DNA from: Promethearchaeota archaeon
GTDB taxonomy: Archaea > Asgardarchaeota > Lokiarchaeia > Sigyniarchaeales > SOKP01
Assembly: GCA_019058135.1 (NCBI GenBank)
Contig: JAHLWE010000064.1
Span: 1 to 13,224, forward strand
DNA: 13,224 nt
Direction: 5' to 3'
Position numbers and translations under genes: made by a program. The notes below the pieces were generated by a model, which was given only the letters and a program-made list of their open reading frames with translations, was not told the DNA's origin and ran no database searches. Shown piece by piece: positions 6,851 to 13,224 of this stretch (position 1 is the first letter of the stretch; every line of letters starts with the position of its first letter).

Positions 6851-8186
6851 AAATTTCTGATTTATACCTTTGATAAAATAATTCAACGATATTTTGGAAA
6901 AAAAAGCGTTCTTTCAAAACATCATAATGTGATTTATTTTTTAAATTTGTTAATTTTGGTATTTCTTCTGATTTAATCTTACCCTCCGCTACGAGATTCA
7001 TTCGACATTTAAATTGGTCAATTAAGTCTACTGGTCTAAGAATTATTGAAAATATTTGAGAAATTTCTTTAATTAAATCCTCGATTTTTAATTTAGTATT
7101 TAATTCCCTATTTGAATATAGATATGATTCTATTTTCTTAATTAGTGACTCTTTCTTATTAATATCAAGATAATCTTCCTCTGATATTATATCATCAATA
7201 AATTGAATTATTTTATTTATTATGGTTTCATTTATCTTGCTTTTTAAAAATTCATTTGTTAATTTTTGTAAAAAAGTCTCTTTTAAATATTTCTTAAACT
7301 TGATAATTATTGCTTGACTTTCTTTTCTATCAGAACAAATCTCAATAATTTCTCCTTTTGGAGTACTATAACTAAACCCGTGCCCCTCTGGCCCTAATCC
7401 TCCTAAAAAAATCATGGAATATGTATAGAAATTATACCTTTTTGGATTTATCATCTTATTTAAATTGATTTTTATATTATTTTCTGAAATTAAATGTGTC
7501 TTATCGTCAATTTCTATTATTAAGAAATTATCTTCATCATTACTTTCTGTTGAATCAAAATTATGCATTTTATTAACGTGAGCTTTAAAGATTTTTAAAA
7601 ATCTTGAAATTTTTCCCAAATTTTTTACACTTAATCCATAAACTGAATAATTATTAAAATAGATACGAATTTGTTCCGCAATTTCTTCAAGATTTCTATA
7701 ACCTGGATATATTCCGTCTGTTTGAATAAACAAATCATATAATCCTTCAGGTAAATCTTTATGTACAAAATAGATAAAATGATCACTAACTTCTCCAAAT
7801 AAATCCAATAAATTTTCCATAAAAAGAGTTTTTTGCTTTAATTTTTTAATTAAATTAATTTTCTTTACATTTAAATCTCTATAACTTAAATTATAACGAT
7901 TTACATATTGTAAGATGCTAGTAATTCCACCCAATTGTAGATTTTGAATACATTCATTGATAGCTAATTGAATTTTTTTAAATCTATCTGGAATTTTTAA
8001 AGGATCAACAAAAATTCCTAGTTTTGAGGCTAAATCTAAAATGCTTTGAAAATATTTTAATGAATCAAGAGTTATACAATTTGAAAATATTTTATGTATG
8101 TATTGTTCAGAATCACTATATTTTTTCTCACGAATTTTATTATGCAATTCTTTTTCTAATTTAGGAAGATACTTGGGAATATTCAT
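6846..8186 (-). CDS. Uncharacterised 446-residue protein, family not recognised
   Basis: No known domain is recognised. Residues 1-210 are mostly helical, with repeated Leu/Ile-Lys patterns. A short acidic linker, DSTESNDED (211-219), precedes a likely beta-rich core at 220-300. That core holds the only striking motif, GGLGPEGHGFSYSTPKGE (262-279), whose dense Gly, His and Pro resemble a loop or active-site segment. Residues 300-446 are again helical and charged. There is no signal peptide or clear membrane span, so it is probably cytoplasmic. ATG 8184-8186 is supported by a TATA-like box about 29 bases upstream, consistent with a nearly leaderless message. It lies downstream of the roadblock gene on the same strand but has its own promoter, so a functional link is uncertain. 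Continuous coding over 1.3 kb makes it a real gene. Confidence 0.75.
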   Translation of the reverse strand: MNIPKYLPKLEKELHNKIREKKYSDSEQYIHKIFSNCITLDSLKYFQSILDLASKLGIFVDPLKIPDRFKKIQLAINECIQNLQLGGITSILQYVNRYNLSYRDLNVKKINLIKKLKQKTLFMENLLDLFGEVSDHFIYFVHKDLPEGLYDLFIQTDGIYPGYRNLEEIAEQIRIYFNNYSVYGLSVKNLGKISRFLKIFKAHVNKMHNFDSTESNDEDNFLIIEIDDKTHLISENNIKINLNKMINPKRYNFYTYSMIFLGGLGPEGHGFSYSTPKGEIIEICSDRKESQAIIIKFKKYLKETFLQKLTNEFLKSKINETIINKIIQFIDDIISEEDYLDINKKESLIKKIESYLYSNRELNTKLKIEDLIKEISQIFSIILRPVDLIDQFKCRMNLVAEGKIKSEEIPKLTNLKNKSHYDVLKERFFFQNIVELFYQRYKSEIS

Positions 8187-8210
8187 AACTAAAATAAAAT
8201 AAGGGTGTAT

Positions 8211-8220
8211 TAATATAAAA
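8211..8220 (-). promoter_or_regulatory. TATA-like promoter of the 446-residue gene
   Basis: The minus strand reads TTTTATATTA, centred about 29 bases upstream of the ATG at 8186. With a typical 25-base distance the transcript would start within a few bases of the ATG. No Shine-Dalgarno site is present, which fits a leaderless mRNA. Confidence 0.5.
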
Positions 8221-8248
8221 AAATCGCCTTTATTATATCAGTTTTGAT

Positions 8249-8305
8249 TTAATCTAATAGTCCAGCAATTTTTTTAGAAGTAGCAGTAATATTTAAAAAG
8301 ACCAT
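8249..8305 (-). pseudogene. Decayed C-terminal fragment of a roadblock/LC7 paralogue
   Basis: The minus strand here encodes MVFLNITATSKKIAGLLD followed by TAA. The intact roadblock gene next to it ends MVFLNITAASKKVANLLD, also with TAA. Aligning 8251-8304 with 8361-8414 gives 44 identical bases of 54 by my count, with no gaps. Upstream of the fragment the similarity stops and an in-frame stop appears within about seven codons, so only the 3' end survives. The simplest reading is an old tandem duplication of the roadblock gene whose other copy was deleted; a misplaced repeat is less likely because the reading frame and stop are preserved. Confidence 0.75.
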
Positions 8306-8358
8306 GATTTGAATAAATTGAACTTATTACTTCTAAGAGAAACGCCATAAAGTTACTT

Positions 8359-8751
8359 TTAATCCAATAAATTAGCTACTTTTTTAGAAGCAGCAGTAAT
8401 ATTTAAGAAAACCATACCCAGCGAGGGATTTGAAACGGTTAAAACACAGAGAATCGCATTGTTTCCTGCCCGTGATAAAATGATTAAGCCCTCATCTCCT
8501 TCAATCATAATTCTTTTAAAATTTCCACGGGCTAACTCAGATACGGCTCTTTCGGATACACTTATAATCGCAGCTGACATAGCACTTATGATTCCTGAAT
8601 TAGTCTCACCTCCATATTCAGTTCTTAATCTTGGGAGGGCGTCAGCTATTGGTAATCCTTGAATACTAACGATAGCACTACCTTGAATTTCAGAATTCAT
8701 TGCTTCCATTTGTCGAAGTATATTTGAAAGTTCCAAAAGGTTTTCTGACAA
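8359..8751 (-). CDS. Roadblock/LC7 domain protein (MglB-like)
   Basis: The 130-residue protein is a complete single roadblock/LC7 domain. Helix 1 (residues 4-22, NLLELSNILRQMEAMNSEI) leads into strands GSAIVSIQGLPIADALP (24-40), then the long helix SGIISAMSAAIISVSERAVS (52-71), strands around FKRIMIEGDEGLIILSRAG, and a terminal helix. These domains dimerise and control small Ras-like GTPases: MglB in bacteria, Ragulator and dynein light chains in eukaryotes. Asgard archaea carry many of them. The start is TTG 8749-8751; an in-frame stop lies two codons upstream, and the alternative ATG at residue 15 would cut helix 1. No GTPase gene is adjacent, so it probably acts with one encoded elsewhere. 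A decayed copy of its 3' end lies immediately downstream. It is divergent from the aminopeptidase gene. Confidence 0.9.
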   Translation of the reverse strand: MSENLLELSNILRQMEAMNSEIQGSAIVSIQGLPIADALPRLRTEYGGETNSGIISAMSAAIISVSERAVSELARGNFKRIMIEGDEGLIILSRAGNNAILCVLTVSNPSLGMVFLNITAASKKVANLLD

Positions 8752-8782
8752 TTTTAATCAAAAATCAAAAATTTTTAAAATA

Positions 8783-8792
8783 TTAACGTTAA
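8783..8792. promoter_or_regulatory. Perfect 10-base palindrome in the divergent promoter region
   Basis: TTAACGTTAA lies about 36 bases upstream of the roadblock start, within 186 bases separating it from the aminopeptidase gene. It contains one of the few CG steps in this spacer and could be an operator near the roadblock start site. A chance palindrome is possible in such A/T-rich DNA. Confidence 0.2.
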
Positions 8793-8937
8793 CAAAATTA
8801 ATATTTCATTAAATTAATTTATATTTTTTATTTTTCTTTAATGTAATTTATATTTTATCAATTAATTTTAATTAGTGTTTAGAATATTTAATAATTAATT
8901 TTAGAATTTGATTAATATTAGTGATGAATAAGAAATA

Positions 8938-9981
8938 ATGAGTGAAAAGAAAGCTCCAAAAATAGTTAAAAATCGAATAGAAAATTCAACTGAACAAAAA
9001 AATAAAGAAAAAGAAGATTATAAAGAAAAACCAATTGTGAAAGAATCACCAGATGATAAAAAGAAAGAAGAGGAAGAAGAATTAAAAAAAAAGATTGAAT
9101 TGACCAAAAAAGCAGGAGAAATCGCCAAAAAAATAAAAGACGCTATTCGCCCCAAAATAAAAGTCGGTGTAAAAGCAATTGACATAATAAAAGCAATTGA
9201 GAATATGATTTTTGATCTGGAAGCTAAACCTGCTTTTCCAATCAATATCTGCGTCAATAACATTGCTGCGCATTATACTTCACCAATAAAAGATGAGATG
9301 GTAATAAATGAGGGAGATATTGTTAAAATCGATTTTGGAGTTCATATCGATGGTTATTGCGTTGATAATGCATTTACTTTAAGTTTTAATGATGATGAAG
9401 TGTTAAAAAATTTAGTAGAAGCGCCAGAAGTAGCGGTTAAGGCAGCAATAATGATGATGAAACCCGGTGTTAAAACCAATGAGATTGGTAATAAAATTGA
9501 GCAAATAATTAAAGGTTATGGATTTAAATCGATAAAGGAGTTGGGAGGTCATTCTGTAGAACGGTGGAGAGTTCATGGATCAAAAGAACTCCCAAACCAA
9601 AGCTCAAAACATGGAATAGAAATTGAAGAAAATGAAGTATATGCCGTTGAAGTTTTTGCTTCTACTGGGGAAGGAACGGTTCATGGGTCCGGAAATGTGC
9701 ATATTTATAGCCTAAATCCTTCTGCTGGGAGAGTTCCTTTAAGACGAAAAATTTCCAGAAAAATTTTAGGATTTATCTCAAAAGAATATAAAACATTACC
9801 TTTTTGTGAGCGACAACTTATAGCTGAATTAAAAACTGGTATTAGTTTTGGATTACAAGAGCTAAAAAATTCAGGGAAAATCACTCAATATCCTGTACTT
9901 CTTGAAAGGAAAGGCGTCTATATTTCACAACATGAAGAAACTGTTCTAATAACTAATGAAGGATGTCAAAAATTAACTTAA
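8938..9981 (+). CDS. map: Methionine aminopeptidase, type 2 (archaeal/eukaryotic), with charged N-terminal extension
   Basis: This enzyme removes the initiator methionine from new proteins in the cytoplasm, using two metal ions. The catalytic core starts near residue 53 (ELTKKAGEIAKKI) and follows known archaeal MetAP2 throughout. The five metal ligands are Asp132 (KIDFGVHIDG), Asp143 (CVDNAF), His205 (GGHSVER), Glu238 (AVEVFA) and Glu333 (QHEET); His112 (AAHYTSP) and His213 are also present. The insertion typical of type 2 enzymes lies at about 255-320. Oddities: about 50 extra N-terminal residues rich in Lys and Glu, lacking in typical archaeal enzymes of about 295 residues but reminiscent of eukaryotic MetAP2, and QHEET where the family has QFEHT. 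ATG 8938 has only a weak GTGATGA upstream. A glycosyltransferase gene follows after 31 bases. Confidence 0.95.
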   Translation: MSEKKAPKIVKNRIENSTEQKNKEKEDYKEKPIVKESPDDKKKEEEEELKKKIELTKKAGEIAKKIKDAIRPKIKVGVKAIDIIKAIENMIFDLEAKPAFPINICVNNIAAHYTSPIKDEMVINEGDIVKIDFGVHIDGYCVDNAFTLSFNDDEVLKNLVEAPEVAVKAAIMMMKPGVKTNEIGNKIEQIIKGYGFKSIKELGGHSVERWRVHGSKELPNQSSKHGIEIEENEVYAVEVFASTGEGTVHGSGNVHIYSLNPSAGRVPLRRKISRKILGFISKEYKTLPFCERQLIAELKTGISFGLQELKNSGKITQYPVLLERKGVYISQHEETVLITNEGCQKLT

Positions 9982-10012
9982 TACTAAAAAAATAAAATAA
10001 TTTAATTCATAT

Positions 10013-11125
10013 ATGCAAAAGTTAAATATTTGCTTAATATCTTTAATGATTCCACCAGATTCCCAAGATGGTGAATCAAAATTTTTTAAAGGAATATTTG
10101 ATTACCTTAAAAGACAGGGACATAAAGTCTTTTACCTTACTGGGAAATGGAATTCCGAACTAAAAGACCCAAATATTGTTCAAGTAAATGTAATAAAAAA
10201 ACGTTTTTTATGGATACCCCAATTTAATCTTAATGTAATAAAATACCTTAGAAATAATAAATTTGATATAATTCACGGAAATGGGCCAAAAGGAACGCTA
10301 CCAATTATTTTATCAGGAAAAAAGAAATTTATTTCTACTATTCATGATTTAGGTCCATTTGAGGCAACATCTACTTTACTACCATTTGGTCAAGTCCTTC
10401 TTAGGAGTATTGTAAAAAGAGCTACTTATATAACTACATGCTCTAATTCTATCAAAAGGCAAATCAAACATTATATTCCAGAAGTAAATATTAATAAAAT
10501 CTTTAATTTATATTCCGCTATTGAAGAAAAATATAAACCAGCACCTAAAAAAGCAAAAGATTTAAAGGAGAAATTAAATATTAAAGGTCCTACTTTGCTC
10601 TATATTGGTCGTATTGCTTTTTACAAGGGTGTCTCTGATATTATTAAAGCTTATTATATTGCAAAAAAAAAGATTTCTAACCTTAATTTAGTAATAGGAG
10701 GCAAACCTGATTATAAAATATTGAAAATTTATGAAACTTGGAAAAAAAAATACAAAAATGTTCATTTTATTGGATTTGTTCCCGCTGATAAAATTCCTAT
10801 ATACTATTCAATGGGTGATATCTTTATCACATATTCATACGCATCAGAGGGTTTCGGTTTGACACCTATAGAAGCATTGGCTTGTGGTACACCAGTAATT
10901 TGTTCTTCATTACCTGCTTATAAAGAAATATTGCAAAATAATGCAATATTTGTATCTCCAAGAGATCCACAACAATTAGCTGGAGAAATAATATCTCTAA
11001 TTAAGGATGAATCTAAAAGAATTAATATGATCAAAAATGCTCAAAATTTTATAAAAAAATATAATTGGAGTTTTGTTGGTAAAAATCTTGAAAAAATTTA
11101 TCAAAAGTTTCTTGGAGAAAGATAA
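10013..11125 (+). CDS. Glycosyltransferase family 4 (GT-B fold)
   Basis: The 370-residue protein is a full-length GT4 enzyme. The N-terminal Rossmann half covers about residues 1-175, with the glycine-containing acceptor loop around DSQDGESKFFKGIFDYL (16-32) and IHDLGPFE (110-117). The C-terminal donor-binding half has LLYIGRIAFYKGVSDIIKAY (195-214), containing the G-R-x4-K-G motif, and ASEGFGLTPIEALACGTPVI (277-296), containing the E-x7-E motif at Glu279 and Glu287. Such enzymes transfer a sugar from a nucleotide sugar to a lipid- or protein-linked glycan, with retention of configuration; the sugar is not predictable. No membrane span is seen, so it acts in the cytoplasm or at the inner membrane face. 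It follows the aminopeptidase gene by 31 bases but is functionally closer to the convergent sugar genes. ATG 10013 lacks a Shine-Dalgarno site. Confidence 0.92.
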   Translation: MQKLNICLISLMIPPDSQDGESKFFKGIFDYLKRQGHKVFYLTGKWNSELKDPNIVQVNVIKKRFLWIPQFNLNVIKYLRNNKFDIIHGNGPKGTLPIILSGKKKFISTIHDLGPFEATSTLLPFGQVLLRSIVKRATYITTCSNSIKRQIKHYIPEVNINKIFNLYSAIEEKYKPAPKKAKDLKEKLNIKGPTLLYIGRIAFYKGVSDIIKAYYIAKKKISNLNLVIGGKPDYKILKIYETWKKKYKNVHFIGFVPADKIPIYYSMGDIFITYSYASEGFGLTPIEALACGTPVICSSLPAYKEILQNNAIFVSPRDPQQLAGEIISLIKDESKRINMIKNAQNFIKKYNWSFVGKNLEKIYQKFLGER

Positions 11126-11187
11126 GAATTTTTAATAATTCATTTTTATTTAATCTTTAATTCTCTTTCAAAATTTATTTATACTAA

Positions 11188-11937
11188 TTATTGTTTACGA
11201 ATAATTGCTGTACCATTTATGTCAGGTATTTCAATAATTTTTTCTGGTTTTTCAGTTAGAAATTCTTTAACCGCTCTAAATACACCTTTATTACATTCAT
11301 ATGGATTATTATAGTCATGAATAAATATGTAACCGCCTTTAGATACTCTTGGATAGAAAAATTCCAATCCTTTTAATGTTGAAAGATATAAATCCACATC
11401 GAGGGAGACAAATGAAAATATTTCAGATTCTAATCCTGTTGCTGTTTCTGGAAAAACTCCTTTTCTTATAAAAATATTATTTAAATCACCTAGATTTTTT
11501 TTTACTATTTTTAAATTTGTATCTTTAAATCTAGGGGTGATGTTTTTATCTTCTAAATATTCTAAAGGAAAACCTTCAAAGGTGTCAAATAAATACAATT
11601 TTCGCTCAGGGGCTAATAAATGGATTATTCTACTTGAAGTCCCCCTAAAAACACCTACTTCTGCTAAACTTCCATTGATCTTCTCATTTTTAATTGTGTT
11701 TATTGCTAAAGATATTGTTGCAAATCTTACGGGATCCCAAAATGATAATACAAATCGATCATGTGTGGATTTATCATATGGAGGAAACTTAAGGAGAACT
11801 TTTTTAACTATTTCTCTCTTAATTGAATAATAAAAAAAGTTGGTAAATCGAAAGTTTTTTATTATTTTACTAACAAATGAATGAGTATTAAAAAAGGCTT
11901 TAATTTTTGAATTTACTATATCCAAAATACTTCTCAT
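11188..11937 (-). CDS. TylF/MycF-type O-methyltransferase
   Basis: The 249-residue protein matches the TylF (macrocin O-methyltransferase) family in length and motif order. The SAM-binding motif is AEVGVFRGTSS (92-102), followed by YLFDTFEGFP (115-124) with the acid that contacts SAM. The metal-site segment is SLDVDLYLSTLKGLEFFYPR (178-197), and GGYIFIHDYN (201-210) completes the core. The family methylates sugar hydroxyls using SAM and Mg2+; in antibiotics the substrate is a macrolide sugar, but homologues in glycan loci are thought to methylate surface sugars. Residues 1-60 are a basic helical N-terminal region. ATG 11937 has AGGAAG eight bases upstream. It lies downstream of the DUF354 gene on the same strand with a 114-base gap, consistent with a role in decorating a glycan. 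Confidence 0.88.
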   Translation of the reverse strand: MRSILDIVNSKIKAFFNTHSFVSKIIKNFRFTNFFYYSIKREIVKKVLLKFPPYDKSTHDRFVLSFWDPVRFATISLAINTIKNEKINGSLAEVGVFRGTSSRIIHLLAPERKLYLFDTFEGFPLEYLEDKNITPRFKDTNLKIVKKNLGDLNNIFIRKGVFPETATGLESEIFSFVSLDVDLYLSTLKGLEFFYPRVSKGGYIFIHDYNNPYECNKGVFRAVKEFLTEKPEKIIEIPDINGTAIIRKQ

Positions 11938-11945
11938 ACAAAGAT

Positions 11946-11951
11946 CTTCCT
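11946..11951 (-). promoter_or_regulatory. Shine-Dalgarno-like site of the methyltransferase gene
   Basis: On the minus strand AGGAAG lies eight bases before ATG 11937, a moderate match that supports this start. T/A-rich DNA upstream, around 11975-12000, could hold a separate promoter. Confidence 0.4.
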
Positions 11952-12051
11952 ATACTTTTAAAATTGATAATTTTATTAAAAAATATAATTTTTATATTGT
12001 TCAATTATTAAAATTTTTAATTTAAAAACATTAATATGCTTGAAAATACGT

Positions 12052-13125
12052 TCAGGTCTTAAAAATCCTTTTTTTAAATTCATTTATACTTCTTTCAATT
12101 GGGTTATCCAATTCTTTAATTTTTTGAAAAGTATCCATTTTATAATTTCCTTCCAAATATATAAGTGCTTGATTAACGGAATCTTTTACCAAATGAAAAT
12201 GTTTAAAAGGGAAACCATTATCTATAAGAAATTGCTCTTGTGGGTAAGTTTCTAAAGGAAAAAATTCAATAGAAGGCACACCTAATAAAGCAGATTCTCT
12301 CACCATAGTTCCACCGCCTGTAATTACTAATTTCGCAAAATACATTATTTGGGCTAAATTATCTAATCCTTGATATATCCTAACGTTGTCAGTATTAATA
12401 TAATCCTTAAATTTTAACTTAAGAAAATTATATTGTTCCTCATTTCTAGTTATGATTAAAAATTTATAGTCAGAAGTATGCTGTAATAATTCTGGTATTA
12501 TCTCCGTTAATTGAGTTTCATAAGGTTTCATTTTATTAGCTAAATAACCAGCCTTAGTAGGTTCTGTTCGACAAATTATATAATAATCTTTTGTTAAATT
12601 TAAATAATTTAATACCCTTTCATCTGGTTTAAAGTCTGAAAGCCATCCAACCTCATCAATTCCATTAAATCTAATTATTTTTTCTTCTTTAAGCCCATAT
12701 TCTAAATACAATTTTAATGGAATACATTTTGGGACAATAAGTTGATTTACATAAGGGAATGTTGTAGAACATGGACCATAAGATCTTGGCTCATCATTAA
12801 ACATAATATTAGGAATTTGGAGTCCAAAGGAAATTCTTAAAGCCTCTGGACTTGTTATACAAAATAAAAATTGTGGTTTTTCTTTATCAATAATTTTAAT
12901 TAAGTGTGATAATCTTTCTGAATATGCCTTTAATTTCCCAAGAAGAGTTCTCCCACCATATTTCCCTGCTGGAATATAATCTACTCCCCATTTATTTAAT
13001 AAATAATAGGTCGAGTCAAAATCTCTTGCAGTTATGAAAACATCATTATCCTTCATTAACTTTTCATAAAGCGGCTTAAGCATTGTAACACTTTTTGGCT
13101 CACAAAAATCTAACCAAATTTTCAA
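12052..13125 (-). CDS. DUF354 family protein, GT-B glycosyltransferase-like
   Basis: The 357-residue protein matches DUF354, an archaeal and bacterial family with a GT-B fold related to MurG and UDP-GlcNAc 2-epimerase. It opens with the family start MKIWLDFCEPKSVTMLKPLY (1-20) and has ITARDFDSTYYLLNKWGVDY (31-50). The C-terminal nucleotide-sugar half shows VITGGGTMVRESALLGVPSI (267-286), equivalent to the GGG-x3-E donor-site loop of related transferases. No member has an assigned reaction that I can apply here; sugar transfer onto a glycan lipid is the likely role. The start is TTG 13123-13125, supported by a strong GGAGGG upstream. It follows a probable sugar epimerase by 23 bases and precedes the TylF methyltransferase, an arrangement that fits a glycan operon. 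Confidence 0.88.
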   Translation of the reverse strand: MKIWLDFCEPKSVTMLKPLYEKLMKDNDVFITARDFDSTYYLLNKWGVDYIPAGKYGGRTLLGKLKAYSERLSHLIKIIDKEKPQFLFCITSPEALRISFGLQIPNIMFNDEPRSYGPCSTTFPYVNQLIVPKCIPLKLYLEYGLKEEKIIRFNGIDEVGWLSDFKPDERVLNYLNLTKDYYIICRTEPTKAGYLANKMKPYETQLTEIIPELLQHTSDYKFLIITRNEEQYNFLKLKFKDYINTDNVRIYQGLDNLAQIMYFAKLVITGGGTMVRESALLGVPSIEFFPLETYPQEQFLIDNGFPFKHFHLVKDSVNQALIYLEGNYKMDTFQKIKELDNPIERSINEFKKRIFKT

Positions 13126-13134
13126 TATTTTAAT

Positions 13135-13140
13135 CCCTCC
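13135..13140 (-). promoter_or_regulatory. Shine-Dalgarno site fixing a TTG start
   Basis: GGAGGG on the minus strand lies nine bases upstream of the TTG at 13125, the best ribosome-binding match in the window. It decides the start of the DUF354 gene and shows that this gene is translated from within an operon message. Confidence 0.6.
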
Positions 13141-13148
13141 CTTAAAAA

Positions 13149-13224
13149 TTAAACCCTAGGTTGACAATTCCACTGTTCCAAATTTTCCCTAATCCATTCT
13201 ACTTCTTTTTTAACGCCTTCTTCA
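13149..13224 (-). CDS. C-terminal end of a further gene, possibly an NAD-dependent sugar epimerase/dehydratase
   Basis: Only the last 24 complete codons lie in the window, ending PRV and TAA at 13149-13151. The tail EEGVKKEVEWIRENLEQW resembles the final amphipathic helix of short-chain NAD-dependent epimerases/dehydratases, where a 'leeG-kk-veW' segment ends the protein. This is a weak identification from a short tail. The 23-base gap to the DUF354 start, with a strong ribosome site inside it, indicates one operon. Confidence 0.5.
   Translation of the reverse strand, partial: EEGVKKEVEWIRENLEQWNCQPRV

Noticed and set aside
8459..8662. Plus-strand open frame across the roadblock gene
   Set aside because: It is antisense to a well-supported roadblock domain and has no features of its own.
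9018..9273. Minus-strand open frames with hydrophobic translations
   Set aside because: They are antisense to the Lys/Glu-rich start of the aminopeptidase; complements of Lys and Glu codons read as Phe, Leu and Ser and mimic membrane proteins.
11537..12255. Plus-strand open frames at 11537-11830 and 12040-12255
   Set aside because: Both are mostly antisense to the TylF-type and DUF354 genes, whose motifs are clear.

Overview
The window is very A/T-rich, with TATA-like elements, several TTG starts and few Shine-Dalgarno sites. That style, a type 2 methionine aminopeptidase, a roadblock/LC7 protein, V4R/TRAPP-like proteins and a DUF354 glycosyltransferase together point to an archaeon. The combination of roadblock and TRAPP-like folds makes an Asgard archaeon (Lokiarchaeia-like) the best guess. 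This is inferred from gene content only; there is no rRNA gene to confirm it.

Layout. (1) 1-975, minus: a membrane-anchored transglutaminase-like protein with a tyrosine-rich heptad stalk, cut by the window edge. It is divergent from a 54-residue ribbon-helix-helix regulator (1113-1277, plus), and the shared promoter region holds three TTTATG half-sites. (2) 1819-3242, plus: an overlapping pair, an unknown helical protein and a PIN-domain nuclease, flanked by two gene-poor stretches. (3) 3729-5709, plus: two adjacent V4R/TRAPP-like proteins, the second with a long unassigned C-terminal half, followed by a Gfo/Idh/MocA oxidoreductase (5752-6735). (4) 6846-8751, minus: an unrecognised 446-residue protein and a roadblock/LC7 protein, with a decayed C-terminal copy of a roadblock gene between them. 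(5) 8938-11125, plus: methionine aminopeptidase 2 with a charged N-terminal extension, then a family 4 glycosyltransferase. (6) 11188-13224, minus: a TylF-type methyltransferase, a DUF354 glycosyltransferase-like protein, and the end of another gene, possibly a sugar epimerase.

How they fit together. The right third looks like part of a surface-glycan or protein-glycosylation locus (glycosyl transfer, sugar methylation, probable nucleotide-sugar modification); the Gfo/Idh/MocA gene could supply a sugar intermediate to it. The V4R/TRAPP-like pair and the roadblock protein belong to folds used in small-GTPase and trafficking control in eukaryotes and common in Asgard archaea. The left part holds accessory-type genes (RHH regulator, PIN nuclease operon, surface protease-like protein). 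The most interesting unknowns are the PIN operon partner, the C-terminal half of the second V4R protein and the 446-residue orphan. No CRISPR array, insertion sequence, tRNA or rRNA was seen.
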